From Zymomonas mobilis (GTDB lineage: Bacteria > Pseudomonadota > Alphaproteobacteria > Sphingomonadales > Sphingomonadaceae): 64,000 bases of DNA. The notes below the pieces were generated by a model that saw nothing but the letters and a program-made list of their open reading frames with translations, was not told the DNA's origin and ran no database searches. Position 1 is the stretch's first letter, and every line of letters starts with the position of its first letter. Position numbers and translations under genes: made by a program. The stretch covers positions 10,001-74,000 of the forward strand of contig NZ_VFOF01000001.1 in NCBI RefSeq assembly GCF_006715975.1, written 5' to 3'. Positions 46,315 through 54,188 of this stretch are shown in pieces.

Positions 46315-47259
46315 GTGAATCTTAGAGTCGCGGTTCAAATGGACCCTTTAGAATCGGTTAAGATTGCCGGTGATTCTTCCTTTGCTCTTATGCTGGCAGC
46401 CCAAAAACGGGGTTATAAGCTGTGGCATTATCTGGCCTCGGATCTTAGCTATAAAGAAGGTCGCGTTATTGCGAAAGCGCATCCGGTTCAGGTGAATGCG
46501 GTTCAAGATTCTCATTTTATAGCCGGTGCAGCAGAAGAGATTGATTTAGAAAACGACATCGATGTTGTTTTGATGCGGCAAGACCCCCCTTTTGACCTGG
46601 CTTATATTACCGCGACCCATTTGCTGGAGCGGATTACTAAAAACACTTTGGTCGTCAATAATCCCGCCGCAGTACGGAACGCCCCCGAGAAATTATACGT
46701 TCTTGACTTTGCCCAGTTCATGCCGCCGACACTGATTACACGTGATGTTGAACAGTTACGTGCATTTCATAAAAAGCATCATCAGATTGTCGTAAAGCCG
46801 CTCTATGGCAATGCGGGATCTGCTGTCTTTTATATCGGGCAGGATGGCAAAAATATTGGAGCCTTATCTGAACTGTTTGGGGAAGTCTGGCGCGAACCTT
46901 ATATGGCACAAGCCTTTATCCCAGATGTCAGCAAGGGTGACAAACGGATTATCATCGTCGATGGTGAGGTAGCTGGTGCTATTAACCGCGTCCCACGCCA
47001 AGGTGAAATTCGATCCAATCTAGGTGTTGGTGGAACAGCAGAAGCCGCAGTTTTAACCGAAAAAGAAAAAGAAATTTGCCATATTTTGGGCCCTGAATTG
47101 GCTAAACAAGGACTGCTCTTTGTTGGCATTGATGTCATCGCCGGTTATCTGACCGAAATAAATGTCACCTCGCCGACAGGTATTGTCGCCATGGATCGAT
47201 TTGATGGCAGCGATATTGCAGGCATGATCTGGGACAAGATCGAAAATAAATTGAAATAG
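46315..47259 (+). CDS. gshB: Glutathione synthase
   Basis: 314 aa ATP-grasp enzyme adding glycine to gamma-glutamylcysteine. The start is GTG at 46315, chosen because GGGAG lies nine bases upstream and because NLRVAVQMDPLESVKIAGDS then begins the fold as in family members. VVNNPAAVRNAPEKLYV, VKPLYGNAGSAVF, AQAFIPDV, KRIIIVDGEVAGAINR and EINVTSPTGI mark the ATP-grasp. gshA is not in the window. The gene converges with xerC with only 19 bases between stops. Confidence 0.96.
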   Translation: MNLRVAVQMDPLESVKIAGDSSFALMLAAQKRGYKLWHYLASDLSYKEGRVIAKAHPVQVNAVQDSHFIAGAAEEIDLENDIDVVLMRQDPPFDLAYITATHLLERITKNTLVVNNPAAVRNAPEKLYVLDFAQFMPPTLITRDVEQLRAFHKKHHQIVVKPLYGNAGSAVFYIGQDGKNIGALSELFGEVWREPYMAQAFIPDVSKGDKRIIIVDGEVAGAINRVPRQGEIRSNLGVGGTAEAAVLTEKEKEICHILGPELAKQGLLFVGIDVIAGYLTEINVTSPTGIVAMDRFDGSDIAGMIWDKIENKLK

Positions 47260-47278
47260 CCCCAAGGAATAAGGCTTT

Positions 47279-48202
47279 CTATTTATTCTCGGCGCGGGGA
47301 TGAGCTGCCCGATAGACATCAAGCAAATGGGCGGCATCGACAGCAGTATATATCTGCGTAGAAGAAAGGCTGGCATGGCCTAGCAATTCTTGGAGACTCC
47401 GGAGATCAACCCCGCGCCCTAATAGGTGGGATGCGAAGCTGTGACGAAGCGCATGCGGGGTTGCTTTGTTATCGAGTCCGAGATGATAGCGTGCTTTACG
47501 CACCGTCCGCCGGATAACATCGGGAGAGAGAGCCCCACCTTTGGCGCCTCTAAAAAAGAGGCTTTTATCTGAAAAAGGAAAAGGACAAAGCCGAACATAT
47601 TCTTCCATGGCTTTTTTGACTTTTTCCAGTAGCGGCACAATCCGGATTTTAGAGCGCTTCCCCATTACCCTTAAAGTTGGTTGAAGCGGTAATATCTCAG
47701 CGGTCAGGCTTAAGGCTTCACTAATTCGAAGACCTGAGCCGTAAAGAAGCAGAAGCAAGGATAGATCACGTGCTTCTATCCAGTCTTCAGAGGCTTCTTC
47801 ACTTACTTCTCTGGCTAAGGCGACGGCATCTTGTGGGGATAGAGGCCGAGGCACACTTTTCTTTACTCTTGCGCCTTTTATCGTAGGAACAGGATCGACA
47901 CCGGCAAAACGCAAGAATGCGCGCATTCCAGAAATTTCGCGCGCAACAGAGCTATTCGCTAAACCAGATTGGCGGCGATCGGCTAAAAAAGCACGAATTT
48001 CTGCAATATCGACTTTATGAAGCGCATCTCGATCAATGCGTTCTCCCCGATGAGAACCTAAAAAACCGATAAAGCGATGAGCTGTTGCCATATAAGCCCG
48101 AACACTATGCAGTGAACGCCGTAAGGAGAATTGCAAATGCTGTTCCCATTCTGCAGCAATTCGCCGTGCGGGATGTCCGTCCTCTGTTACGACTTCATTC
48201 AT
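47279..48202 (-). CDS. xerC: Tyrosine recombinase XerC
   Basis: 307 aa. The N-terminal SAM-like DNA-binding domain spans about residues 17-105. The catalytic residues are all present: Arg159 (GSGLRISEAL), Lys182 (GKRSKIRIVP), His250 and Arg253 (HALRHSFASHL), His276 (LGHASLSSTQIY) and Tyr285. With XerD it resolves chromosome dimers at dif. There is no attachment-site or phage context, so it is the housekeeping enzyme, not an integrase. It is 35 bases downstream of bioCD. Confidence 0.93.
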   Translation of the reverse strand: MNEVVTEDGHPARRIAAEWEQHLQFSLRRSLHSVRAYMATAHRFIGFLGSHRGERIDRDALHKVDIAEIRAFLADRRQSGLANSSVAREISGMRAFLRFAGVDPVPTIKGARVKKSVPRPLSPQDAVALAREVSEEASEDWIEARDLSLLLLLYGSGLRISEALSLTAEILPLQPTLRVMGKRSKIRIVPLLEKVKKAMEEYVRLCPFPFSDKSLFFRGAKGGALSPDVIRRTVRKARYHLGLDNKATPHALRHSFASHLLGRGVDLRSLQELLGHASLSSTQIYTAVDAAHLLDVYRAAHPRAENK

Positions 48203-48237
48203 AACCCAATCGCCTATGATAAGCTTTTTTGTAAGAC

Positions 48238-49659
48238 TTAGATAATATCATCAAAAGCGGGCATTTCGCTGGCAATAGCGGCAACCTGCTCAGGATCTAT
48301 CCTATCAAGTAAGGGAATTTCTGCGAGTACCCTTATTTTACCGTAATTTTCGATTGCCTGTCTGTTCTCATAATTTGTAGCGCCACTTAAAATAACGCCT
48401 GCAATAGGGATCTTTCTAAGACGGAGTGCTTCCAGACTAAGAAGCGTATGATTGATGGTGCCTAATCCACTCCTTGCCACCAGAATAACCGGCAACTTGC
48501 AATCTTGAATGAAGTCGATCATCATTTTTTCAGCCGTTATCGGCACCATTAAGCCGCCGGCGCCTTCTACTACAAGAGGAGCAGAGGAAAAAAGCGGAGG
48601 AAAAGAAAGATCATTTTCGGTTATTACGCGATTTTCCTGTCTCGCGGCGGCTTCGGGCGACAATGGTGCTGACAAGGTTATTGCCGGTAGGATTATCCGA
48701 TCAGAAGATAAATTAGCCAGTCGTGTGACCGTTGCACTATCCCCTTCCTCTTCGGCTAACCCTGTTTGTAAGGGTTTCCAATAATCGCCATTCCAAGCTT
48801 TAATGAGGCAAGCAGAGACCAAGGTTTTTCCGATACCTGTGTCTGTACCAGTAACGAACACACCTTTTCGAGGCATCTTTTCAAAAGAGCCATAGCCTAT
48901 ATGGTAGGTGATTTTTTTATTCCCCTGATCAAAAAGCTTTAAAAGTGTCTTGAGATTAGGTGCAGATAATGAGGCAACGGAATCTTGAGGTAAAGAGGCC
49001 CCTATCTTTTTTAAATGTCGAAGAAAGTCTAAGCCGTTTTCGGGACAGTCAATAATTTTTTCAGCCACCCATTCTCCATGCCCACAAACAGGCCAATCTG
49101 ATTTTAGCTGGCTGACTTCGGCACAGGCTAAAATAGGACAAGCCCATTCTTTTAAATTATAAAGACGCCGCCACTCATGAAAGCTTTGATCACATAGGGT
49201 TGAAACCCAGAGCCAGCCATTGGGATTGAGCTGTTTTACCAGACGGGAAAGACTCTCTCTGCGATTGGTAAACCATTGCATACTAAGGCTGGAACAGATC
49301 AAATCATAAAAGGAATCCTCGGGAGGATTCTCTGCATCCATTATTTCAAAAGTAAGAGAGGCTGTATTTGTTTGAGCCTTGCCGAATTTTGCTTTTGCTC
49401 GGCCAAGCATATCAGCAGAAATATCCGATACTGTGATATCTGCTTTTGGAAAAAGATGAATTAGCTCTTCTGTTAAAAAGCCAGTGCCGCAGCCAAATTC
49501 TAATATTTTAATTGGTCGAACAGAATGGTCAGGAAAAGATGTTTTTATCTTGTCCGCTAATCTTTTCGCGACAACCCTTTGAATAGATGCCGCTTGATCA
49601 TAACCGGAGGCCTGACTGAAGCGCTCTATAATTTTGATTTTACGGTCTGGATTGATCAT
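48238..49659 (-). CDS. BioC-BioD fusion: malonyl-ACP methyltransferase and dethiobiotin synthetase
   Basis: 473 aa uninterrupted frame. Residues 1-260 are a BioC-type methyltransferase (KILEFGCGTGFLTEEL at 51-66, VSDISADML, SSLSMQWF). It methylates malonyl-ACP to disguise it for fatty-acid synthesis. Residues 263-473 are BioD, with P-loop GTDTGIGKT (271-279), WKPLQTG, APLVVEGAGG and PVILVARSGLGTINH. BioD closes the ureido ring of dethiobiotin from DAPA and CO2. The two steps are not consecutive. Start and stop overlap the BioH-like gene by four bases. Confidence 0.93.
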   Translation of the reverse strand: MINPDRKIKIIERFSQASGYDQAASIQRVVAKRLADKIKTSFPDHSVRPIKILEFGCGTGFLTEELIHLFPKADITVSDISADMLGRAKAKFGKAQTNTASLTFEIMDAENPPEDSFYDLICSSLSMQWFTNRRESLSRLVKQLNPNGWLWVSTLCDQSFHEWRRLYNLKEWACPILACAEVSQLKSDWPVCGHGEWVAEKIIDCPENGLDFLRHLKKIGASLPQDSVASLSAPNLKTLLKLFDQGNKKITYHIGYGSFEKMPRKGVFVTGTDTGIGKTLVSACLIKAWNGDYWKPLQTGLAEEEGDSATVTRLANLSSDRIILPAITLSAPLSPEAAARQENRVITENDLSFPPLFSSAPLVVEGAGGLMVPITAEKMMIDFIQDCKLPVILVARSGLGTINHTLLSLEALRLRKIPIAGVILSGATNYENRQAIENYGKIRVLAEIPLLDRIDPEQVAAIASEMPAFDDII

Positions 49660-50306
49660 TCTGTATATAGTGCCACATCACGGATAAAACGGGCGCACAT
49701 ATCCGGTTCTGTTAATGGAAGCAAATGTCCGCCACCCTTTTGCCATTGAATAGAGATGGGATCAGGGAAACAGGCTTCGGTTAGAGAAACAGGCACAATT
49801 GGATCATTATCACTGGCAAGAACGGATATTTTTGAAGCCATTTCTTGGCTGATATGCCGGTTATCCAGTGTCATCAACCATTCAAGCCCTTTATTCAAGG
49901 CCATGAAATCGTAAATTCTTTCAGCGTTATCTGTAGGGAAGCCCAGTCTATTATAAAATTGAGAAACCGTTTTCTTTGCATCCCTGTGAAGAGTTGTCTG
50001 CATTCTCTCTGTTAACCGTTTAGGGATGCCTATAGGCCAGTTTTGATCTGCAGAAAAACGAGAGAAACCATTGATTGAAACTAGTCGCGAGCAAGCTGCT
50101 AGGGGTTGGTTTAATAACCATAATAGGCCAAGAGAATGGCCTACAGCAATAAATGGCTCTGACCAGTCATAATCTAAATCAGCCTGACCAAAATAGCCAA
50201 AATCAAGACTGTGGCCTTCATGGTTTCCCATCGCTCGACGTAGTGATGTCCAGAAATTCCGATCAAATCCCCAGCCATGCACAAAAAGAAAGCGAGATGT
50301 CTTCAT
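49656..50306 (-). CDS. BioH/BioG-like pimeloyl-ACP methyl ester esterase
   Basis: 216 aa alpha/beta hydrolase. HGWGFDRNFW (10-19) holds the oxyanion-hole HGW. The nucleophile is Ser58 in GHSLG, the acid is in ASDNDPIVP (Asp166 or Asp168) and the base is His194 in GGGHLLPL. Its position between bioF and bioCD, overlapping each by four bases, indicates it removes the methyl group from pimeloyl-ACP methyl ester. It is shorter than E. coli BioH (256 aa); which of the several non-homologous-named esterase groups it belongs to is not decidable by eye. Confidence 0.85.
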   Translation of the reverse strand: MKTSRFLFVHGWGFDRNFWTSLRRAMGNHEGHSLDFGYFGQADLDYDWSEPFIAVGHSLGLLWLLNQPLAACSRLVSINGFSRFSADQNWPIGIPKRLTERMQTTLHRDAKKTVSQFYNRLGFPTDNAERIYDFMALNKGLEWLMTLDNRHISQEMASKISVLASDNDPIVPVSLTEACFPDPISIQWQKGGGHLLPLTEPDMCARFIRDVALYTE

Positions 50307-51511
50307 TTCGCCCGCCTAGCCAATATAGAAGGTGCTAATGTTCCCATAACCTGACACAAATGCCCTAACATGCTTTCGTCATGAAGAGCGGTTAAAGCAA
50401 AGCGAAGGCGGCCAGAATGAGACGGAACAGTTGGTGGGCGAATTGCAATAGCCAAAACGCCTTGGCTTTTTAAATATTCTGCAGCAGACAAAGTCGTTTC
50501 GTTATCGCCTGTGATCACGGGAATAATATGGGTAGAAGACAAGCCCGTATCTAAGCCCATAGATTGGAACATGTTCCGTATCAGGTCAGATTTTGCAGCT
50601 AATTGGCGACGACTTTCTGATAAAGTTGGCACGATATCTAAGGCCGCATCCATTGCGCCGAGCATTGAAGGGGGAATAGCCGTACTATAGATAAAACCGG
50701 AACAGCTATTCAAAAGCCAGTCGCATAGAAGTTTTGACCCTGCAATATAAGCGCCAAAACAACCGAGCGCTTTACTAAATGTACCCATGACAAGATCAGC
50801 ACCATGGTTACCACCAGCTAATCCCTGTCCATTTGTACCAAGAATACCAGTGGCATGGGCTTCATCGACGTAAAGAAAAGCATCATACTGATCAGCAACC
50901 TGCCTTAAACGCCTTATATCGGCCTGATCGCCATCCATACTAAAAACGCTTTCTGTTATAATAAAGCGTAGACCTGATGCCTGTTTTTGTTTTTCAAGCA
51001 ATGCTGCTAAATGGGAAAGATCGTTATGACGGAAACGAATTTGCCGAACACCTGCAGCTGCGCAACCATGATGCAAGCTAGCGTGATTTAACCTGTCGGT
51101 AAAAACAAGAGCCTTATGGCCTGTCTGTTCAAAAGAAAGCCTAAATAAAGCGGGCAATACGGAGGCATTGGCCTGCCAACCAGATGGGAACAATAAGGCC
51201 GCTTCTTTATTTTTGAAATTGGCAACTTTACTTTCGACTTGAAAATGAGCCGGTAGGGTTCCAGAAACCAGACGTGAAGAACGAGCCCCTGCTCCAAATT
51301 GAGCAGTCAATAATTGCGATCGCTCTTTTAAAAGAGGGTGGGCAGAAAGCCCTAGATAGTCATTTGAAGAAAAATCGCATAAGAGTTTGCTATCGGAAAC
51401 ATGGTTAACCATCGCTCCATCTTCGGGCTTGATACTATGGAGTGCCCGTCTTAACTTTTGTTGGGAGAGGCCAAGAAGAGCCTGATGGAAATAATGATCA
51501 AAGCGCGTCAT
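50303..51511 (-). CDS. bioF: 8-amino-7-oxononanoate synthase
   Basis: 402 aa PLP enzyme that condenses pimeloyl-ACP with alanine. NDYLGLSAHPLLKE, GAGARSSRLVSGTLPAH, the DEAHATGILGTNGQGL motif and the PLP lysine in MGTFSKALGCFGAYIAG are all present, followed by YSTAIPPS. It is the first gene of the minus-strand bioF-bioH-bioCD unit and diverges from bioA with a 69-base intergenic region. Confidence 0.96.
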   Translation of the reverse strand: MTRFDHYFHQALLGLSQQKLRRALHSIKPEDGAMVNHVSDSKLLCDFSSNDYLGLSAHPLLKERSQLLTAQFGAGARSSRLVSGTLPAHFQVESKVANFKNKEAALLFPSGWQANASVLPALFRLSFEQTGHKALVFTDRLNHASLHHGCAAAGVRQIRFRHNDLSHLAALLEKQKQASGLRFIITESVFSMDGDQADIRRLRQVADQYDAFLYVDEAHATGILGTNGQGLAGGNHGADLVMGTFSKALGCFGAYIAGSKLLCDWLLNSCSGFIYSTAIPPSMLGAMDAALDIVPTLSESRRQLAAKSDLIRNMFQSMGLDTGLSSTHIIPVITGDNETTLSAAEYLKSQGVLAIAIRPPTVPSHSGRLRFALTALHDESMLGHLCQVMGTLAPSILARRAK

Positions 51512-51580
51512 GAAAGCCCATTTCAGTTAATCGACCCCTTATACAATTTTGAAGATTAAAAGTTTAGCAAGGCAGCAACT

Positions 51581-52852
51581 ATGCAGAATCCCGATTGGCT
51601 TACAGAAGGGCTTTCCCACATTTGGTTACCTTATACCCAAATGCAAACAATGACAGCGCCTGTTCCTGCGGTTGCGACAGAAAAAAGCAGCATTTATCTA
51701 GCCAATGGACGAGAGCTAGTAGACGGGATCGCATCATGGTGGACAGCATGCCATGGCTATAACCATCCTTATATCCGAAAACAGGCTGAAGAGCAGCTTC
51801 GAAAGATGCCTCATATCATGTTTGGGGGTATTGTTCATGAACAGGCTTTACGATTGGCAAGTCGGTTATCAGATATGCTGCCAGGAAATCTCAACCATGT
51901 CTTTTTCAGTGATTCTGGATCAGTTGCGGTAGAAGTTGCCTTAAAGATGGCCATGCAATATTGGCTAAACAAAGGCGAGAAGAAGCGAAAGAAACTGCTG
52001 GCTTTTCGGGGTGGTTACCATGGTGATACCATGGCGACAATGGCGATTTGCGACCCAGAAGAGGGTATGCATAGTCTTTTTACGGGTATCTTACCAGAAC
52101 ATTACATTGTTGATTTGCCCAAAAATGAGGAAAAGACAGCAAATCTTGAGCTGTTTTTACAGCAGCATCATCGCGAGATTGCCGCGATTATTGTCGAGCC
52201 ATTGATACAAGGTGCAGGTGGAATGCTGTTCCATTCGCCAGAAGTATTAAAAAAACTCCGCTATTTCGCAAATAAGTATAATTTATTACTTATTTTTGAT
52301 GAAATTTTTACTGGATTTGGACGGACGGGCACAATGTTCGCCTGTGAGCAAGCTGGTGTAACACCTGATATCATTACGCTTTCAAAGGCATTAACCGGTG
52401 GCACTATGGCCTTAGCCGCAACCGTAGCCACAACATCGATATTTAAAACATTCCTGTCAGATAATCCCGTTCATGCATTAATGCATGGCCCAACATTCAT
52501 GGCCAACCCTCTAGCATGCGCCTGTGCTAATGCCTCTCTTGATCTATTTGAGAAAGAAAACAGGCTGGATCAGGTTGCTCAGATTTCTCAACAAATGTTA
52601 GAAGAGCTTGCGCCCTGCCGAGCGCTATCCTGCGTAAAAGATGTAAGAGTTATGGGTGCTGTTGGGGTCGTCGAATTAAAAGAAACAACAGACATAAATC
52701 AGCTAAAAAGCCGACTATTGCAACAAGACGTCTGGATACGCCCCTTCCTTAATATCGTTTACCTCACCCCAGCCTTTACGATTACCCCCAAAGAATTAAA
52801 CAGCCTGACAACCGCTATTTATAATGTGCTGTCGCAAAACAAGGATGTCTAG
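51581..52852 (+). CDS. bioA: Adenosylmethionine-8-amino-7-oxononanoate aminotransferase
   Basis: 423 aa class III aminotransferase using S-adenosylmethionine as amino donor to make 7,8-diaminopelargonate. [13 protein letters not shown] starts the protein as in Bio[42 protein letters not shown] and the PLP lysine in TLSKALTGG follow. It is divergent from bioF. Its stop overlaps the stop of the convergent thioredoxin-like gene by four bases. No bioB is in this window. Confidence 0.97.
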   Translation: MQNPDWLTEGLSHIWLPYTQMQTMTAPVPAVATEKSSIYLANGRELVDGIASWWTACHGYNHPYIRKQAEEQLRKMPHIMFGGIVHEQALRLASRLSDMLPGNLNHVFFSDSGSVAVEVALKMAMQYWLNKGEKKRKKLLAFRGGYHGDTMATMAICDPEEGMHSLFTGILPEHYIVDLPKNEEKTANLELFLQQHHREIAAIIVEPLIQGAGGMLFHSPEVLKKLRYFANKYNLLLIFDEIFTGFGRTGTMFACEQAGVTPDIITLSKALTGGTMALAATVATTSIFKTFLSDNPVHALMHGPTFMANPLACACANASLDLFEKENRLDQVAQISQQMLEELAPCRALSCVKDVRVMGAVGVVELKETTDINQLKSRLLQQDVWIRPFLNIVYLTPAFTITPKELNSLTTAIYNVLSQNKDV

Positions 52853-53358
52853 CGCACCCATTGCGCTAGCCAGTCGGCTATAGCCTGTGGTGTCATGGAA
52901 CGGGCATCGGCTAAAGCTGTAACATGACCTCCATTTAAAAGCTTGTCTGTTCTTGGATCAACAACCAATAATGTCGGTGCGCCTTTCAGCCGGTCAGTCA
53001 GACCATAATGAGCAGGGATAGACAGATTTTTATCAAAACGGCCAACATCAATAGTGACGATTTCATAATATTTGTCCATGAACCGCTTTAAATCTGGCTG
53101 GTCGAACATACCTCCTAGGATACGGCAGTCAGGACACCAGTTACCGCCCAAATCAATTAAGAGCAATTTATGCATCTTTTTTGCTTTGGTACGAGCCGCA
53201 GCCACAGCTTTTTCCGCGTTAAGCTGTTCATTATAAGGCATTGGCAATGGATGAGCCAATTGATCAAAATTTGTTATTGTTATTTTAGGTGCAGGCAACG
53301 CATTCGCTGGCGAGATGGCCAACAACATAAAAAGAGATGCAGTAAGTAGACGGCTCAT
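52849..53358 (-). CDS. Secreted thioredoxin-like protein (CPDC)
   Basis: 169 aa from the ATG at 53358, selected because AGGTG lies seven bases upstream and the signal peptide then begins at residue 1. Predicted cleavage is after SPANA (residue 20). The thioredoxin fold has LLLIDLGGNWCPDC with Cys75 and Cys78, followed by VTIDVGRFDKN and GAPTLLVVDP with the cis-Pro. It is probably a periplasmic thiol oxidoreductase; the partner is unknown. The CPDC site differs from CGPC thioredoxin and matches a distinct thioredoxin_7-like group. Confidence 0.85.
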   Translation of the reverse strand: MSRLLTASLFMLLAISPANALPAPKITITNFDQLAHPLPMPYNEQLNAEKAVAAARTKAKKMHKLLLIDLGGNWCPDCRILGGMFDQPDLKRFMDKYYEIVTIDVGRFDKNLSIPAHYGLTDRLKGAPTLLVVDPRTDKLLNGGHVTALADARSMTPQAIADWLAQWVR

Positions 53359-53638
53359 ATTGCGACACCTCAAACCAATAGGAATTAGGATAATATTACT
53401 TAATGTTATAATAAAAACTATTAAAAACAAGGATAGTTCGACAAAAAAAGAAGATAAAAAGTTAAAATATATCAAAAGTTAAAAAGAGATATATTTTTAG
53501 TTGAATTACGAATGAACGGAACATTCTAAGCCCATTCACATATTATATTATATAATGTGTTTAATCAGAACAAAGCTCGTGATTATGCCATTCCGGTCTT
53601 TGTTCAGACACAGATTTTGTTCTGGAAAAGAGGCAGTA

Positions 53639-54061
53639 ATGATAAAAAACTTTTGGCGATTACTTGTAACAGCTGTTGCAGCATCATCATTGGCAGTGAC
53701 CGTTGTTTCTCCGGCTTTGGCACATCATCATGGTGGAGGTCCAGGTGGCCCAGGTGGGCCCGGCGGACGCGGAGGCTGGGGGCAAGGCCCTGGCGGTTGG
53801 GGTGGTCCCCGTGGTGGTTGGGATGGTCCAAGACATAATCGAGGCGGCTGGGGACCGGGCGCAGCTTTCGGTATGGGAGCATTAGGCCTGATGACAGGCG
53901 CGCTCATTGCTAACGGTTCCTATAATCGCGGTTATTATGATGGCGGTGCAGGTTACTACGGTGGTGGCGGTTACGGCGGCGGTTACTATGCAGCTTGTAA
54001 TACCCGGATGCAGTGGGATCCTTACATCGGCGATTACGTATCCATGAGATCATGCTACTAA
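53639..54061 (+). CDS. Gly/His-rich secreted protein
   Basis: 140 aa from the ATG at 53639, which has AGAGG upstream. A clear signal peptide (residues 1-27) ends at SPALA, followed by HHHGGG. The mature protein is dominated by Gly-Gly-Pro, Gly-Trp and Gly-Tyr repeats. A short hydrophobic stretch, GAAFGMGALGLMTGALIA, lies in the middle, and Cys appear only near the C-terminus (YYAACNT and MRSCY). The middle resembles the glycine-zipper seen in small surface proteins. Metal binding by the His run is possible but unproven. No enzyme motif; a strong terminator follows. Confidence 0.8.
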   Translation: MIKNFWRLLVTAVAASSLAVTVVSPALAHHHGGGPGGPGGPGGRGGWGQGPGGWGGPRGGWDGPRHNRGGWGPGAAFGMGALGLMTGALIANGSYNRGYYDGGAGYYGGGGYGGGYYAACNTRMQWDPYIGDYVSMRSCY

Positions 54062-54076
54062 AAATGTTATACTGAC

Positions 54077-54107
54077 AGGCAGGCTTTCCAGCCTGCCTAT
54101 TTTTTTG
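54077..54107 (+). terminator. Intrinsic terminator after the Gly/His-rich gene
   Basis: AGGCAGGCT-TTCC-AGCCTGCCT, a perfect 9-bp stem with a tetraloop, followed by ATTTTTTT. Confidence 0.95.
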
Positions 54108-54188
54108 AGAAGAGAAGCCTTTGCATGCGAGCATAGCAATCGAGTATAAAAAACTTTGGATAATTTATTATAGCGGATACAATTTTAC

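Noticed and set aside
47279-48202. XerC-like gene as a phage or island integrase
   Set aside because: No attachment repeats, tRNA target or phage genes are nearby; sequence and length fit chromosomal XerC.
51512-51580. BirA or BioR operator between bioF and bioA
   Set aside because: No palindrome of either type; CTTATACAAT alone is not enough.
53557-53885. Alternative frames within the Gly/His-rich gene
   Set aside because: High GC repeats open all frames; only the frame with signal peptide and ribosome site is credible.
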